The notes under the pieces are model-generated. The model saw only the letters and a list, made by a program, of their open reading frames with translations. It searched no databases and was not told the origin of the DNA. DNA of 64,000 nt from Planctomycetota bacterium. Lineage in GTDB: Bacteria; Planctomycetota; UBA1135; JADKAF01. Position 1 is the stretch's first letter. Each line of letters starts with the position of its first letter. Location: contig JADKAF010000001.1 in the NCBI GenBank assembly GCA_016719295.1, forward strand, positions 3,596,001 through 3,660,000, given 5' to 3'. Both the position numbers and the translations under genes were made by a program. Positions 25,244-34,395 of this stretch are shown here, piece by piece.

Positions 25244-28200
25244 ATGCCCTCTCCCCACCACCCCGACGAGCCGACGCGCGCCACCGACGCCCCGGTCGAC
25301 GACGCGATGAACGCCCTCGTCGCGGAAGCGCTCGACGCGATCGATCGCGAAGGCTCTTCGGCTCTGGAGAGCTTCTGCGCACAACACCCCGCACATGCCG
25401 ACGCGCTGCGCCGGCGCGTCGAGCTCTTGCGCGCGTTCGGCTTCGAAGGCGAGAGCGGGAAGCTCCCCGAGCGCTTGGGCGGGTTCCGCCTCCTGCGAAA
25501 GCTCGGCGGCGGCGGGATGGGCGTCGTCTACGTCGCGGAGCAGGAGGGCTTGGGCCGCCAAGTCGCGCTGAAGCTCGTGCGCCCCGAGCTCCTCTACTTC
25601 GCCGGCGCGCGCGAGCGCTTCCAACGCGAGCTCGAGGCGCTCGCGCGCTTGCAGCACCCGGGCATCGTCCCGGTCTTCGCCGGCGGCACCGAGGGCGGCC
25701 TCCCCTACCTCGCGATGGAGTACGTGCGCGGCGCCACGCTCGAGGAAGCGCTGCAAGAGCTCCGCGGGCAGAGCCCCGAGAAGCTGACCGGTCGCCATCT
25801 GCACGCCGCCGTCGCGGCCTGCGTCGCGCGCTCGCGCGCAGCGCAGCGCGCGAGCGGGGAGAGCGGCGCGCGCGGCGAGACGAGCGCCTCTGAGTCGGGC
25901 TCCGGCGCGCTCCCCGCGCTCTACGCGGGCTCCTGGGTCGCGACCTGCATGCGCATCGCTCTCGCGATCGCCGAGGCGCTGCAGCACGCGCACGACCAGG
26001 GTGTGCTGCATCGCGACTTGAAGCCCAGCAACCTGATGCTGACCGCGAGCGGCCGCGTGCTCCTGCTCGACTTCGGCCTCGCGAGCACCGCGGGCAGCAC
26101 GAAGCTCACCGGCACCGGACAGGCGATCGGCTCGCCGCTCTACATGAGCCCCGAGCAGATGCGCGGCGAGCTCGCGCGCATCGATGCGCGCAGCGATGTC
26201 TATGGGCTCGGGCTCCTGCTCTACGAAGCGCTGACCTTGCATCAGCCGTTCCAAGGCACGAGCTTCGAGGACACGCGCATGAAGGTCCTCGGCGCGAACC
26301 CGCCCGCACCGCGTCTCCGGAACCCGAGCATCCCGCGCGACGCCGAGACGGTGGTGCTCGTCGCGATGGACCGCGATCCGCTGCGCCGTTACCCCAGCGC
26401 GCAGGAGTTCGCCGACGATCTCCGCTGCGTCCTGGAGCTGCGCCCGATCCGTGCGCGGCGCCCCGGCACCGGCGTCCGCGCGCAACGCTGGGTGCAGCGC
26501 CATCCCGCCGCGAGCGTCGCGATCGCGTGCACCGCCCTCCTCTGCATCGGCGGACCGCTCGTCTTCGGCTGGCAGCAGCACCAGGCGAACGTGGAGATCG
26601 GCAAGGCCCTCGTCGAAGCCGAGCGCCAGCGCGACGCGGCGCAGCAGAGCTCCGCCCGCGCCGAGCGAGCCCGCGAGGAAGCATCACGGCAACGCGACAT
26701 CGCCGCCGAGAACTTCGCGCGCGCCGAGAGCGCCGTCGATCTCCTGCTGACACAGGTCGCCCAGGACGAGCTCCTGCAGGCCCCGCATCTGGAGCCCGTG
26801 CGACGGAAGCTCCTCGAGAGCGCGCTCGCGTTCTACGAGGAGCTGCTCGAGCAGAAGACGGACGACGACGAGCTGCTCGAGAAGGTGGGCTACGCTGCGT
26901 TCCGCGCGGGCTTCCTGCTCCAGCAGCTCGGGCGCTTCGAAGAGGCGCTCCGAGCCCACGAGCGTCAGCTCGAGATCGTGCAAGCCCTCGAAGCGAAGCG
27001 CGGCCGCGATCTCGCGGTGCTGCAGCTCCTCGGCTGGGGCACGGGCGGCATCGCCGCGTGCGCGAGCTTCCTCGGGCAGAACGAGCGCGCGCTCGCCTCG
27101 ATCGCGGAGTGCCTGCAGCATCTCGAGGAGCGCCGTCGGCGCTTCCCCGGCGACACCAGCGTCCTCTTCGACCTCGACGAAGCCCTCGGTCGTCGCGCGC
27201 ACATCCAGAGCTTCGGCGGCGACCCGCGCGCCGCGCTCGAAACCTATCGCGAGCTCGTGGAGCTGGACTTGGAGATCGTCGAGATCGAGAGCCTGCACAA
27301 CGACCGCGACCGCTCCCTCGCCAACGCCCTCGTCGCGCTCGGCAATCTCGCCCAGACCTGTCTCCAGCTCGAGCTCGTCGACGAAGCCGATCGCGCGACG
27401 CAGCGCGGCGAGTCCCTCCTCGCCGCGCACCGCGCCGAGATCCTCGCCACGCCGAGCGGCCTCCTCGCCGCGGCCGCGCTGCTCGAGGCGCGCAGCAGCT
27501 TGCACGGCGGGCGCGGTGATTACGCCGCCGCCATCGCCTCCACGCGCGCCTGCATCGAGCTGCTCGACCTCGCGCGTCCGCAGCGACCGAGCGACATCGA
27601 GATCCTGCGCCTCCTCGCCACGGCGTGGAACAACCTGGCCCTCCTCCAGAGCCGCGCCGAGCTCCCCGCCGAAGAGCGCCTCGCGAGCTACGCTGCCGCC
27701 GTGCGCATCGGCCGCGAGATGATCGAGATCGCCCCCGCGGTGCCCCTCTACCTCGCGAACCTCGCGCGCACCCTGATGAACCGGGGCGACCAACAGCGCG
27801 AGCTCGGCCACCTTGCCGACGCCGCAGCGACGCTCGAGGAAGCCTGGCGCCTGGAGAGCGAAGCAGCGCGCCTAGCACCCGGCCTCGGCGATTCGCCGCG
27901 CCTCCTCTTCTTCTGCGCGTGGCACTTGGGCCTGGTCTACCTGGACCAGCGCGACGCGGACCGCGCGGCCGACGCCGCGCAGCGCATCGCGAGTGTCGCG
28001 GCCGGCGATCCCTTCCCGCTGCGCATGGCCGCGGGCGTGCAGGCGCGCGCGGTGGCGCTCACCACGGACGACGCGCAGCGCAGCTCGCGCCTCGAAGAGG
28101 CGCGCACTTGGCTCCGCGCGGCGGTGGAGGCGGGCTACGCCGATCTCGAGCAGATGGACACGGCGCCGGATCTCGAGCTCTTGCGGCAGCAGGAGGAGTT

Positions 28201-28255
28201 CGCGGAGCTGCGGGCGATCGTGGTCGAGAACGAGCGGCAGAAGGGCAACGGCTGA
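25244..28255 (+). CDS. Ser/Thr protein kinase with transmembrane and TPR-like regions
   Basis: Hanks-type kinase of 1003 residues. The cytoplasmic kinase domain shows the glycine loop LGGGGMGVVY, VALKLV (K110), the catalytic loop HRDLKPSN (D258), DFGLAS (D276) and GSPLYMSPEQ. A low-complexity insert of about 45 residues (around 185-230) sits before the catalytic loop, as in many planctomycete kinases. A membrane helix (SVAIACTALLCIGGPLVFGW, about 424-443) is followed by a coiled coil and a long TPR-like helical region to the end, probably periplasmic. It is divergent from an ECF sigma factor gene. A sensing role for the C-terminal part is inference. Confidence 0.93.
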   Translation: MPSPHHPDEPTRATDAPVDDAMNALVAEALDAIDREGSSALESFCAQHPAHADALRRRVELLRAFGFEGESGKLPERLGGFRLLRKLGGGGMGVVYVAEQEGLGRQVALKLVRPELLYFAGARERFQRELEALARLQHPGIVPVFAGGTEGGLPYLAMEYVRGATLEEALQELRGQSPEKLTGRHLHAAVAACVARSRAAQRASGESGARGETSASESGSGALPALYAGSWVATCMRIALAIAEALQHAHDQGVLHRDLKPSNLMLTASGRVLLLDFGLASTAGSTKLTGTGQAIGSPLYMSPEQMRGELARIDARSDVYGLGLLLYEALTLHQPFQGTSFEDTRMKVLGANPPAPRLRNPSIPRDAETVVLVAMDRDPLRRYPSAQEFADDLRCVLELRPIRARRPGTGVRAQRWVQRHPAASVAIACTALLCIGGPLVFGWQQHQANVEIGKALVEAERQRDAAQQSSARAERAREEASRQRDIAAENFARAESAVDLLLTQVAQDELLQAPHLEPVRRKLLESALAFYEELLEQKTDDDELLEKVGYAAFRAGFLLQQLGRFEEALRAHERQLEIVQALEAKRGRDLAVLQLLGWGTGGIAACASFLGQNERALASIAECLQHLEERRRRFPGDTSVLFDLDEALGRRAHIQSFGGDPRAALETYRELVELDLEIVEIESLHNDRDRSLANALVALGNLAQTCLQLELVDEADRATQRGESLLAAHRAEILATPSGLLAAAALLEARSSLHGGRGDYAAAIASTRACIELLDLARPQRPSDIEILRLLATAWNNLALLQSRAELPAEERLASYAAAVRIGREMIEIAPAVPLYLANLARTLMNRGDQQRELGHLADAAATLEEAWRLESEAARLAPGLGDSPRLLFFCAWHLGLVYLDQRDADRAADAAQRIASVAAGDPFPLRMAAGVQARAVALTTDDAQRSSRLEEARTWLRAAVEAGYADLEQMDTAPDLELLRQQEEFAELRAIVVENERQKGNG

Positions 28256-28765
28256 GCTACGAAAGAGACTCGCGGGGTCCGACGCGCGCGACGCACTTCG
28301 ACGAGGACCTCACCCGTCTCCATCATCCGCGCCGCGGGCCTTCCGCGCTTCTTCCCGCGCAACCCCTCCGGCATCTCGAACACCGCTTCGTCGCTGGCAC
28401 CCGGAAAGTAGCCGTCGATCCCTAGGAAGCTCCGCGCGCCAGAGCGGCGCCGCCGCATCCGCGCTCCACGTCGTCTCGCGCGAGATGCTGTCGCCGTGCG
28501 GACCGCGCGAGCTAGGCCAGTCGTCGGGAGCAGCGACGAGACCCGAGACGCAACGAAGGAACGCCGCGGCGCGGCAGCGAGGCCACCAGAGGAGGAACGG
28601 GCATGGCGACGCCTCAGGGCTCGGCGCCGGAGCAAGAAGGAGCTGCCACGGGGCGGAACGCAGCGGAGTGATTCGCATCGCAGAGCGCGACAGCTCCTGC
28701 GCGCCGCGCGCGCGAGCAGAAGCTCGCGTCCGTTTCGCGCGGCGCGCATCCTAGGTGCCCCCATC
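28256..28765. other. Gap with a decayed gene fragment
   Basis: 510 bp between the kinase and the next plus-strand gene. No intact gene is visible. A minus-strand remnant resembling the start of a PQQ-type beta-propeller protein is listed separately; the rest holds nothing I recognise. Confidence 0.45.
28427..28545 (-). pseudogene. Remnant of a PQQ-like beta-propeller protein
   Basis: In one minus-strand frame the translation reads DDWPSSRGPHGDSIS, then TTWSADAAAPLWRAEL, close to the N-terminal signature of secreted PQQ-like propeller proteins (DWPQWRGPxxDGIS ... LWxAEL). The likeness stops there, and no continuation of the propeller is found downstream in any frame. A truncated or frameshifted relic is the simplest reading. 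Chance resemblance is possible. Confidence 0.4.
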
Positions 28766-29776
28766 GTGAGCACCGAATCGACCAGCGCCGCTTCGCGCGC
28801 TCCCGTGCGCCAGCTCCTCCGTCGGCTCTTTCGCTGCGGAGCGACCGGGGCGTTCCTCGTCGTCGTCGCACTCCAGCTCGCGCTCTTCGCGGCGCCTTGG
28901 TTCTGGATCGGGGAGATCCTGCAGGACCTGCGTTGGCACTGCGGGCTCGCGAGCTCGGCCACCGCACTCGCGCTGCTGCCCGTGCGCGCGCCGCGCCGCG
29001 CGTCGCTCGCGTTGCTCTTGGCCGCGTTCCACCTCTGGCCTGAAGCGCGGCTCTCCTGGCCGAGTGAGTCAGCGGATGCCGCGGCGCCACGCGTCGTGCT
29101 CGTCACCGCGAACGTGCTCTTCTCGAACGGGAATCAGGCAGCGCTCCTCGACGCGCTGCGCGCCACGAACCCCGACGTCCTCGCGCTGCAGGAGCTGACA
29201 CCTCCGCTCCGCCGCCTCCTCGAGCGCGAGCTCACGGAACTCCCGCATCGCGCGTTCTCCCCGGCGGAAGCGTGGCACGAGGAGGGCGCGGGGCTCGGCC
29301 TCTTCTCGCGGACACCGCTCCGCGAAGTGCGCTCGCTCGGCCTTACGGTCAGCTATGCACCGGGGCTCGAAGCCGCCCTCGATACGCCGGCCGGCGCGCT
29401 GCGCCTCCGCGTCGTGCACCTCCAACGTCCGGGGAAGCCGTGGCGCCTCGCGCAACGCGCCGCAGGCCTCGCGCATCTCGAGCCGCTCGAGTGGAACACC
29501 CGCGACGTCCTCCTCGGCGACCTCAACCTGACGCCGAGCTCGCCGCGCTTCTCGCAGCTGCTCGAGCGCACTCAGCTACGCGATTCGCTCGTGGGTCACG
29601 GACGCCAGCCGAGCTATTGGAGGTTCCCCCGCTTGCCGCGGACGCTCGGCGTGCCGATCGATCACGCGCTGCACGGGTGCGCGTTGCGCGCCGCGACGCG
29701 GGAGGTGTTCGAGCTGCCGGGGTCCGATCACGGCGGGGTGCGGGTGGAGCTCGTCGACGTCGGCGCCTCTCCGTGA
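28766..29776 (+). CDS. Membrane-anchored endonuclease/exonuclease/phosphatase-fold protein
   Basis: Protein of 336 residues with two or three N-terminal membrane helices (GAFLVVVALQLALFAAPWFW and neighbours) and a C-terminal EEP domain: VLVTANVLFSNGN, PDVLALQEL (metal-binding Glu), VLLGDLNLTPSS and a closing SDHGGVRVEL (catalytic His). This layout is that of YafD-like proteins of unknown substrate; the EEP fold covers phosphodiesterases and nucleases. The start is taken as GTG 28766, giving a short cytoplasmic segment before the first helix; no ATG suits. Confidence 0.82.
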   Translation: MSTESTSAASRAPVRQLLRRLFRCGATGAFLVVVALQLALFAAPWFWIGEILQDLRWHCGLASSATALALLPVRAPRRASLALLLAAFHLWPEARLSWPSESADAAAPRVVLVTANVLFSNGNQAALLDALRATNPDVLALQELTPPLRRLLERELTELPHRAFSPAEAWHEEGAGLGLFSRTPLREVRSLGLTVSYAPGLEAALDTPAGALRLRVVHLQRPGKPWRLAQRAAGLAHLEPLEWNTRDVLLGDLNLTPSSPRFSQLLERTQLRDSLVGHGRQPSYWRFPRLPRTLGVPIDHALHGCALRAATREVFELPGSDHGGVRVELVDVGASP

Positions 29777-29870
29777 GCGCCTGCTCGCCTCCCTCGCGCG
29801 CTTTGTGTTTGCGCACGCCCCTACGCGCTAGGCAGCATCGCGGGTTCTTTCCCCGCGAGCTGCCCGCCCC

Positions 29871-31688
29871 ATGCCCTTAGCCCCGCTCGACTGGACGATC
29901 ATCATCGGCTACCTCGCGCTCTCGCTGCTGATCGGCCTGGCCTTCAAGCAGCGCGCGGGCTCCTCCTTCGTCGAGTACTTCGCGTCGGGGCGCGCGCTGC
30001 CGTGGTGGATCGCGGGCACTTCCATGGTCGCGACGACCTTCGCGGCCGATACACCGCTCTGGGTCACCGGCCGCATCGCGAAGTACGGGCTCGCGGGCAA
30101 CTGGCTCTGGTGGTCGTTCGCGTTCGGCGGGATGCTCACGGTGTTCGTCTTCGCGCGGCTCTGGCGGCGCGCCGAGGTGATCACCGACGTCGAGCTGATC
30201 GAGCTGCGCTACACCGGCAAGCCCGCGGCGTTCCTGCGCGGCTTCCGCGCCTTCTACGTCGCCGTCGTGATGAACTCGATCATCATCGGCTGGGTCACGA
30301 AGGCGATGACCGGCGTGCTGAAGGAGACGGTGCTCTACGACCCGAGCGCTACGGCGTCCGTATCGGCGGGCATGGGCGACTTCTGGCTCGTCGCGGCGAT
30401 GCTCGCGCTGACCGGGCTCTACGCGGGGCTCTCGGGGATGTGGGGCGTCGCGGTCACCGACCTCGTGCAGTTCGTTCTGGCGATGCTGGGCTGCGTGCTG
30501 CTCGCGATCGTCGCGGTGGACCACGTCGGCGGGATCACGGCCCTCGAAGAGAAGGTGAGCACGAGCTTCGGCGGCGGCGAGCAAGCGTTCTCGTTCCTGC
30601 CCGATTTCACCGCACCGGACCCCTGGATGCCCTTCGGCGTCTTCGCGGCACTCGTGCTCTCGCAGTGGTGGGCGAGCTGGTACCCCGGCGCCGAGCCCGG
30701 CGGCGGCGGCTACATCGTGCAGCGCATGGCGTCCTGCAAGAACGAGCGCCACGCGGTGAAGGCGACGCTCTTCTTCCAGCTCGCGCACTACTGCCTGCGG
30801 CCTTGGCCCTGGATCATGGTCGCGTTCGCGGCCCTCGCGCTACACCCCGAGATCCGCGGCTACGCACTGGCCGCCGATCCCTCCAGCGTGCCGAACCCCG
30901 AGCTCGCCTATCCGCAGCTGATCCGCGAGCTCGCCCCCGTCGGCCTCCGCGGGCTCCTGCTCGTCACCTTCGCCTCGGCCTACATGTCGACGGTCAGCAC
31001 GCAGATCAACTGGGGCGCCAGCTATCTCGTGAACGACCTCTACATGCGCTTCGTGAACCCCTCCGCGAACGAGCGCCAGCTCGTGCGCGCTTCGCGCCTG
31101 GCGACCTGCTTCGTGCTGCTGCTGAGCGGCGGTGTCAGCTACTACATGATCGCGGCGAACGTGAAGATCGACGAGGCGTGGCAGTTCCTGCTGGCCCTCG
31201 GCGCGGGCGTGGGCGCGGTCTTCCTGCTGCGCTGGTTCTGGTGGCGTGTCAACGCGTGGAGCGAGATCGCGGCGATGATCGGCTCGCTGCTCTTCTTCAC
31301 GCTCTTCAGGATCTCGCCCGCGACGAAGGAGCTTCCGACCGAATACCGCAGCTTGATCGTCGCGTCCGCGACCTTGCTCACCTGGCTCGCCGCGACCTAC
31401 CTCACGCGCCCGGAGCCGCGCGCGCACCTCGTCGCGTTCTACCGCAAGATCCGCCCCGACGGCCCGGGCTGGAAGCCGATCGCCGCGGCGGCGCCCGACG
31501 TCCATCCCGAGCGCCTGCTGCTGCGCGGCATCGGCTGCGCGGTGCTCGGCACGGCGGTGATCTGGCTCACGCTGCCGGGGATCGGTGCCGTGATCTTCGG
31601 CAAGACCGGGCAGGCGATCGTCTGCCTCGGCAGCGCGGCGCTCGCGGCGGTGATGCTCTTCGCGCTCGCGCCGCGCGAGGAGGAATGA
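29871..31688 (+). CDS. Sodium:solute symporter (SSS family)
   Basis: Membrane transporter of 605 residues with about 13-14 hydrophobic helices. It begins DWTIIIGYLALSLLIGLAF and FASGRALPWWIAGTSMVATT, the start of SSS carriers; WGVAVTDLVQFVL and ASAYMSTVSTQINWGASYLV are the conserved helices with sodium-site residues. The substrate is unknown. It is followed after 21 bp by the convergent FG-GAP gene. It differs clearly from the other SSS gene at 42158-43798, so the two are not recent duplicates. Confidence 0.92.
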   Translation: MPLAPLDWTIIIGYLALSLLIGLAFKQRAGSSFVEYFASGRALPWWIAGTSMVATTFAADTPLWVTGRIAKYGLAGNWLWWSFAFGGMLTVFVFARLWRRAEVITDVELIELRYTGKPAAFLRGFRAFYVAVVMNSIIIGWVTKAMTGVLKETVLYDPSATASVSAGMGDFWLVAAMLALTGLYAGLSGMWGVAVTDLVQFVLAMLGCVLLAIVAVDHVGGITALEEKVSTSFGGGEQAFSFLPDFTAPDPWMPFGVFAALVLSQWWASWYPGAEPGGGGYIVQRMASCKNERHAVKATLFFQLAHYCLRPWPWIMVAFAALALHPEIRGYALAADPSSVPNPELAYPQLIRELAPVGLRGLLLVTFASAYMSTVSTQINWGASYLVNDLYMRFVNPSANERQLVRASRLATCFVLLLSGGVSYYMIAANVKIDEAWQFLLALGAGVGAVFLLRWFWWRVNAWSEIAAMIGSLLFFTLFRISPATKELPTEYRSLIVASATLLTWLAATYLTRPEPRAHLVAFYRKIRPDGPGWKPIAAAAPDVHPERLLLRGIGCAVLGTAVIWLTLPGIGAVIFGKTGQAIVCLGSAALAAVMLFALAPREEE

Positions 31689-31709
31689 GCTTGCCCGCGC
31701 GACGCGGCT

Positions 31710-34232
31710 TCAGCGCGTCGTGTAGGCCATCGCGTTCGTGAGATAGCCCTCGAGCGTGCCCAGATCGAGCACCAGCGCCTGCACATAGACACGGGCGCCG
31801 CACATCCCGGGTGACAGCGGGAGCTGCAACGGAACCTCGCCGCTCGCATTCGGCCCCGCCGCCGGCGTCACGAAGAGGATCCCGAACGGATTCAGGAGGA
31901 GCTGGCTGTTCAGCGGGCTCCCGAGCGGGAAAAGCCCCGGCGCGCCGCCGAAGAGCTTCGTCTCCAGCCTCCCGTTCGCGACATCACGGGTGACGAAGGT
32001 GACGCTGGCGGAATCGCTCACCAGATCTAGCCGCGAGAGTGCGATCTCATCGGCCCCGATGTCCGGGACCAATCCCGAGATCGGCCCCGTGAGCGAGCTC
32101 CTCACGGAGCGCGGGTCGCCATCGACGTCGGTACGCAACCAGATCGGCGCTGGCACGGGGTCGCCCGCGTCGCGCAGCGGGCAGCTCGGCGCGAGATGGA
32201 AATCGTCGCCCGCAGCATCGACGAACCACGCCGCGTTGTAGGTCACCGCCGTCTGGTCATGCGGACCAGGCACGAGCGGGAATGGCGAGGCGCAAGGGGG
32301 CTGCCCCAGCCCGATGGTAGTCACGAAGTTCCCGCTGGCGTTGCCCGCGACATAGTTGTAGTCGACGAGCAGCGCGTTCAGGTTGAGCCCCTTGCAGTGG
32401 TGATGGATGCCGTAGGTGTTGTTGCCGACGACGATGTTCCCCACGATGCGCAGCTCGTTGGCCTCGCTATACTCGATGCCGGCGCGATTCTCGACGACGG
32501 TGTTGTAGTAGATCTCAGCCGTGGGATACCTCGTCCCCGCGGTCGTGGCCGACTCGACGACGATCCCCGTCGAGCAGAAGTGCACGATGTTGCTGACCAC
32601 GCGGCTCGCGAGCGCATCCTGGATGGCGATGCCGTCGACCGCGCCATAGCCGAAGAGCACATTGCCGCGGATCTCGGCGCCGCGAGCGGTGATCATCGCC
32701 GCGCTCGTCATGTCGCCGCTGTTCACGAGGGTGAAGCCGGAGAGCGAAGAGCCCGACTCGCATTCCACGGCGAGGCCCTCGATCGATGTCCGCGCGGGGC
32801 CGCCGACGCCGATCAAGCTGACACCTGGGGGCACGACGAGGGATACGGCGGGGTCATGCCCGATGCAGTTGTAGCGACCGGGCCGCACATACACGACATC
32901 GGTGTTGCGAGCCGCCGCGAGGGCGTCGGTGAGGTTTGGGAACGGGGCACCGCAGGTCCCGTCAGGGATCGCTCCGGGGTTCTGCTGGTCGACCCAGATC
33001 TGGCGAGGCGGAACGCCCGGTAGAGGCCACTCCGGCTCTTGCACAGGCTCCGCGGCTGCACCGGCGACGATGCTCTGGTTCCGGCTGACGCGCACGAAAC
33101 CGGATCGTACGCTGACGTAGTCGGGCAGCCCGTCGGCATCGGCATCGACCACCGCGCCATAAGCGTTGCCGGACTCCACCAAGGTGCCCGCCGCGACCGA
33201 GGGCGCGCCGGAGGTCGCCGTTGGGAGGATCCAGACCTCGAACTGCGTGGAGAGCAGCGGCGGCTCGAGCCCGACCAGGATCTCCGCCCGCCCATCGCGA
33301 TCGAAGTCGGCAGTCTCGGCGAAGTAGGCGTAACGATTGGCGAAGCCCCCCTGCTCCGCGCGAAAGTCGAGCTGAGGGGCGCAGGGATGGGTCCCGACGT
33401 AGATCGCGATGCCGGGATCTCCGCAGCATTGCACCCCTGTCGCCTGCACGAGATCAGGCAAGCCGTCGCCGTCGAGATCGCCGATGGCGAGCCCTTCTGG
33501 GTTGATGCGCCCGACGGTCCTTACGATGCTGAAGTTTCCCGCCCCGTCGTTCTCGTACACACGGCGATTCGAGCACCAGAAGTCGAGGTCCCCGTCGAGA
33601 TCCAGATCGGCCACGGCCAAGCCGTCCTTCGTCCCGTCGCCGTTGATCGGTCCCCAGACCACGCGTGAAGCCAGAGCCGGCGGTGCCACGGAAAAGTCGG
33701 CGTCGAAGAGCTCTAGATACCAAGGCGAGCCCGAGGTCGTGAGGCGCTTCACCGCCAGGATCTCGAGATCCGCGTCGCTGCTGTCGAAGTTCGCCGCGGC
33801 GAGATCGTAGAGGGAACGATCCGCGGTGAGCAGATGTCGATAGATCGGTCCGGGAAAGGCTCCTGTGCCATCGTTGAAGACGAACTGGATCTCCGGCGGC
33901 TGGAACACGCTGATCATGAGATCGCTGTCGCCGTCGCGATCGAGGTCCGAGGCGTAGATCCGCCCGCCGCCGACACCAGCGATCAGCGCCGTCGCATACC
34001 CGAAGCTCGGCGGACCTTGATTGAGCGCCGTCATCGTGCCGGCGGCGCTGGAGACGAGCAGATCCGGGTAGGAGTCGCGGTTCAAGTTCGCGACGCGGAT
34101 GTAGCTCGCCGCGGCGCTTCCCAGAGCGCTCGGCGAGAGGGTCGGCGCGGCGAACTCGATCTGCGCAAGGGCAGTTGGAGCCGAGGCGAGAGAGCCGAAG
34201 ACGAGCGACAGCCAGGGGGAGCGGCGGATCAT
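31710..34232 (-). CDS. Secreted FG-GAP repeat and beta-helix protein
   Basis: Exported protein of 840 residues with signal peptide (LVFGSLASAPTALAQ). Residues about 40-440 hold FG-GAP/VCBS-type propeller repeats with Ca-binding-like motifs (DLDRDGDSDL, DLDLDGDLDF, DLDGDGLPDL, DFDRDGRAEI, DADADGLPDY). Residues about 450-720 are a right-handed beta-helix (IWVDQQNPG, LTDALAAARNTDVVYVRPG). The last 110 residues form a separate beta-rich module ending VQALVLDLGTLEGYLTNAMA. No catalytic motif is obvious. A surface or extracellular binding role is likely. The upstream gene is the Ser/Thr kinase of the sigma/kinase pair. Confidence 0.85.
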   Translation of the reverse strand: MIRRSPWLSLVFGSLASAPTALAQIEFAAPTLSPSALGSAAASYIRVANLNRDSYPDLLVSSAAGTMTALNQGPPSFGYATALIAGVGGGRIYASDLDRDGDSDLMISVFQPPEIQFVFNDGTGAFPGPIYRHLLTADRSLYDLAAANFDSSDADLEILAVKRLTTSGSPWYLELFDADFSVAPPALASRVVWGPINGDGTKDGLAVADLDLDGDLDFWCSNRRVYENDGAGNFSIVRTVGRINPEGLAIGDLDGDGLPDLVQATGVQCCGDPGIAIYVGTHPCAPQLDFRAEQGGFANRYAYFAETADFDRDGRAEILVGLEPPLLSTQFEVWILPTATSGAPSVAAGTLVESGNAYGAVVDADADGLPDYVSVRSGFVRVSRNQSIVAGAAAEPVQEPEWPLPGVPPRQIWVDQQNPGAIPDGTCGAPFPNLTDALAAARNTDVVYVRPGRYNCIGHDPAVSLVVPPGVSLIGVGGPARTSIEGLAVECESGSSLSGFTLVNSGDMTSAAMITARGAEIRGNVLFGYGAVDGIAIQDALASRVVSNIVHFCSTGIVVESATTAGTRYPTAEIYYNTVVENRAGIEYSEANELRIVGNIVVGNNTYGIHHHCKGLNLNALLVDYNYVAGNASGNFVTTIGLGQPPCASPFPLVPGPHDQTAVTYNAAWFVDAAGDDFHLAPSCPLRDAGDPVPAPIWLRTDVDGDPRSVRSSLTGPISGLVPDIGADEIALSRLDLVSDSASVTFVTRDVANGRLETKLFGGAPGLFPLGSPLNSQLLLNPFGILFVTPAAGPNASGEVPLQLPLSPGMCGARVYVQALVLDLGTLEGYLTNAMAYTTR

Positions 34233-34338
34233 GACGGGACCACGCAGTGTGAGGTGCGCCGTTCCCGAAGCAGCTCGCTGCGGCGAACGACGAGGAAGGA
34301 GGTCGTGCTGGCCTCCCTCACGAGATCCCCAGACGGAT

Positions 34339-34354
34339 CCGGCAGCGCTGCCGG
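34339..34354. promoter_or_regulatory. Perfect 16-bp palindrome between kinase and FG-GAP genes
   Basis: CCGGCAGCGCTGCCGG, a perfect palindrome, downstream of the kinase stop (34396, minus strand) and 107 bp upstream of the FG-GAP start. It could terminate the kinase transcript or be an operator for the FG-GAP gene. Confidence 0.4.
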
Positions 34355-34395
34355 GATTCCATCGTCCCCCAGCCGGCCACGTGGCGGGAGCCGCG

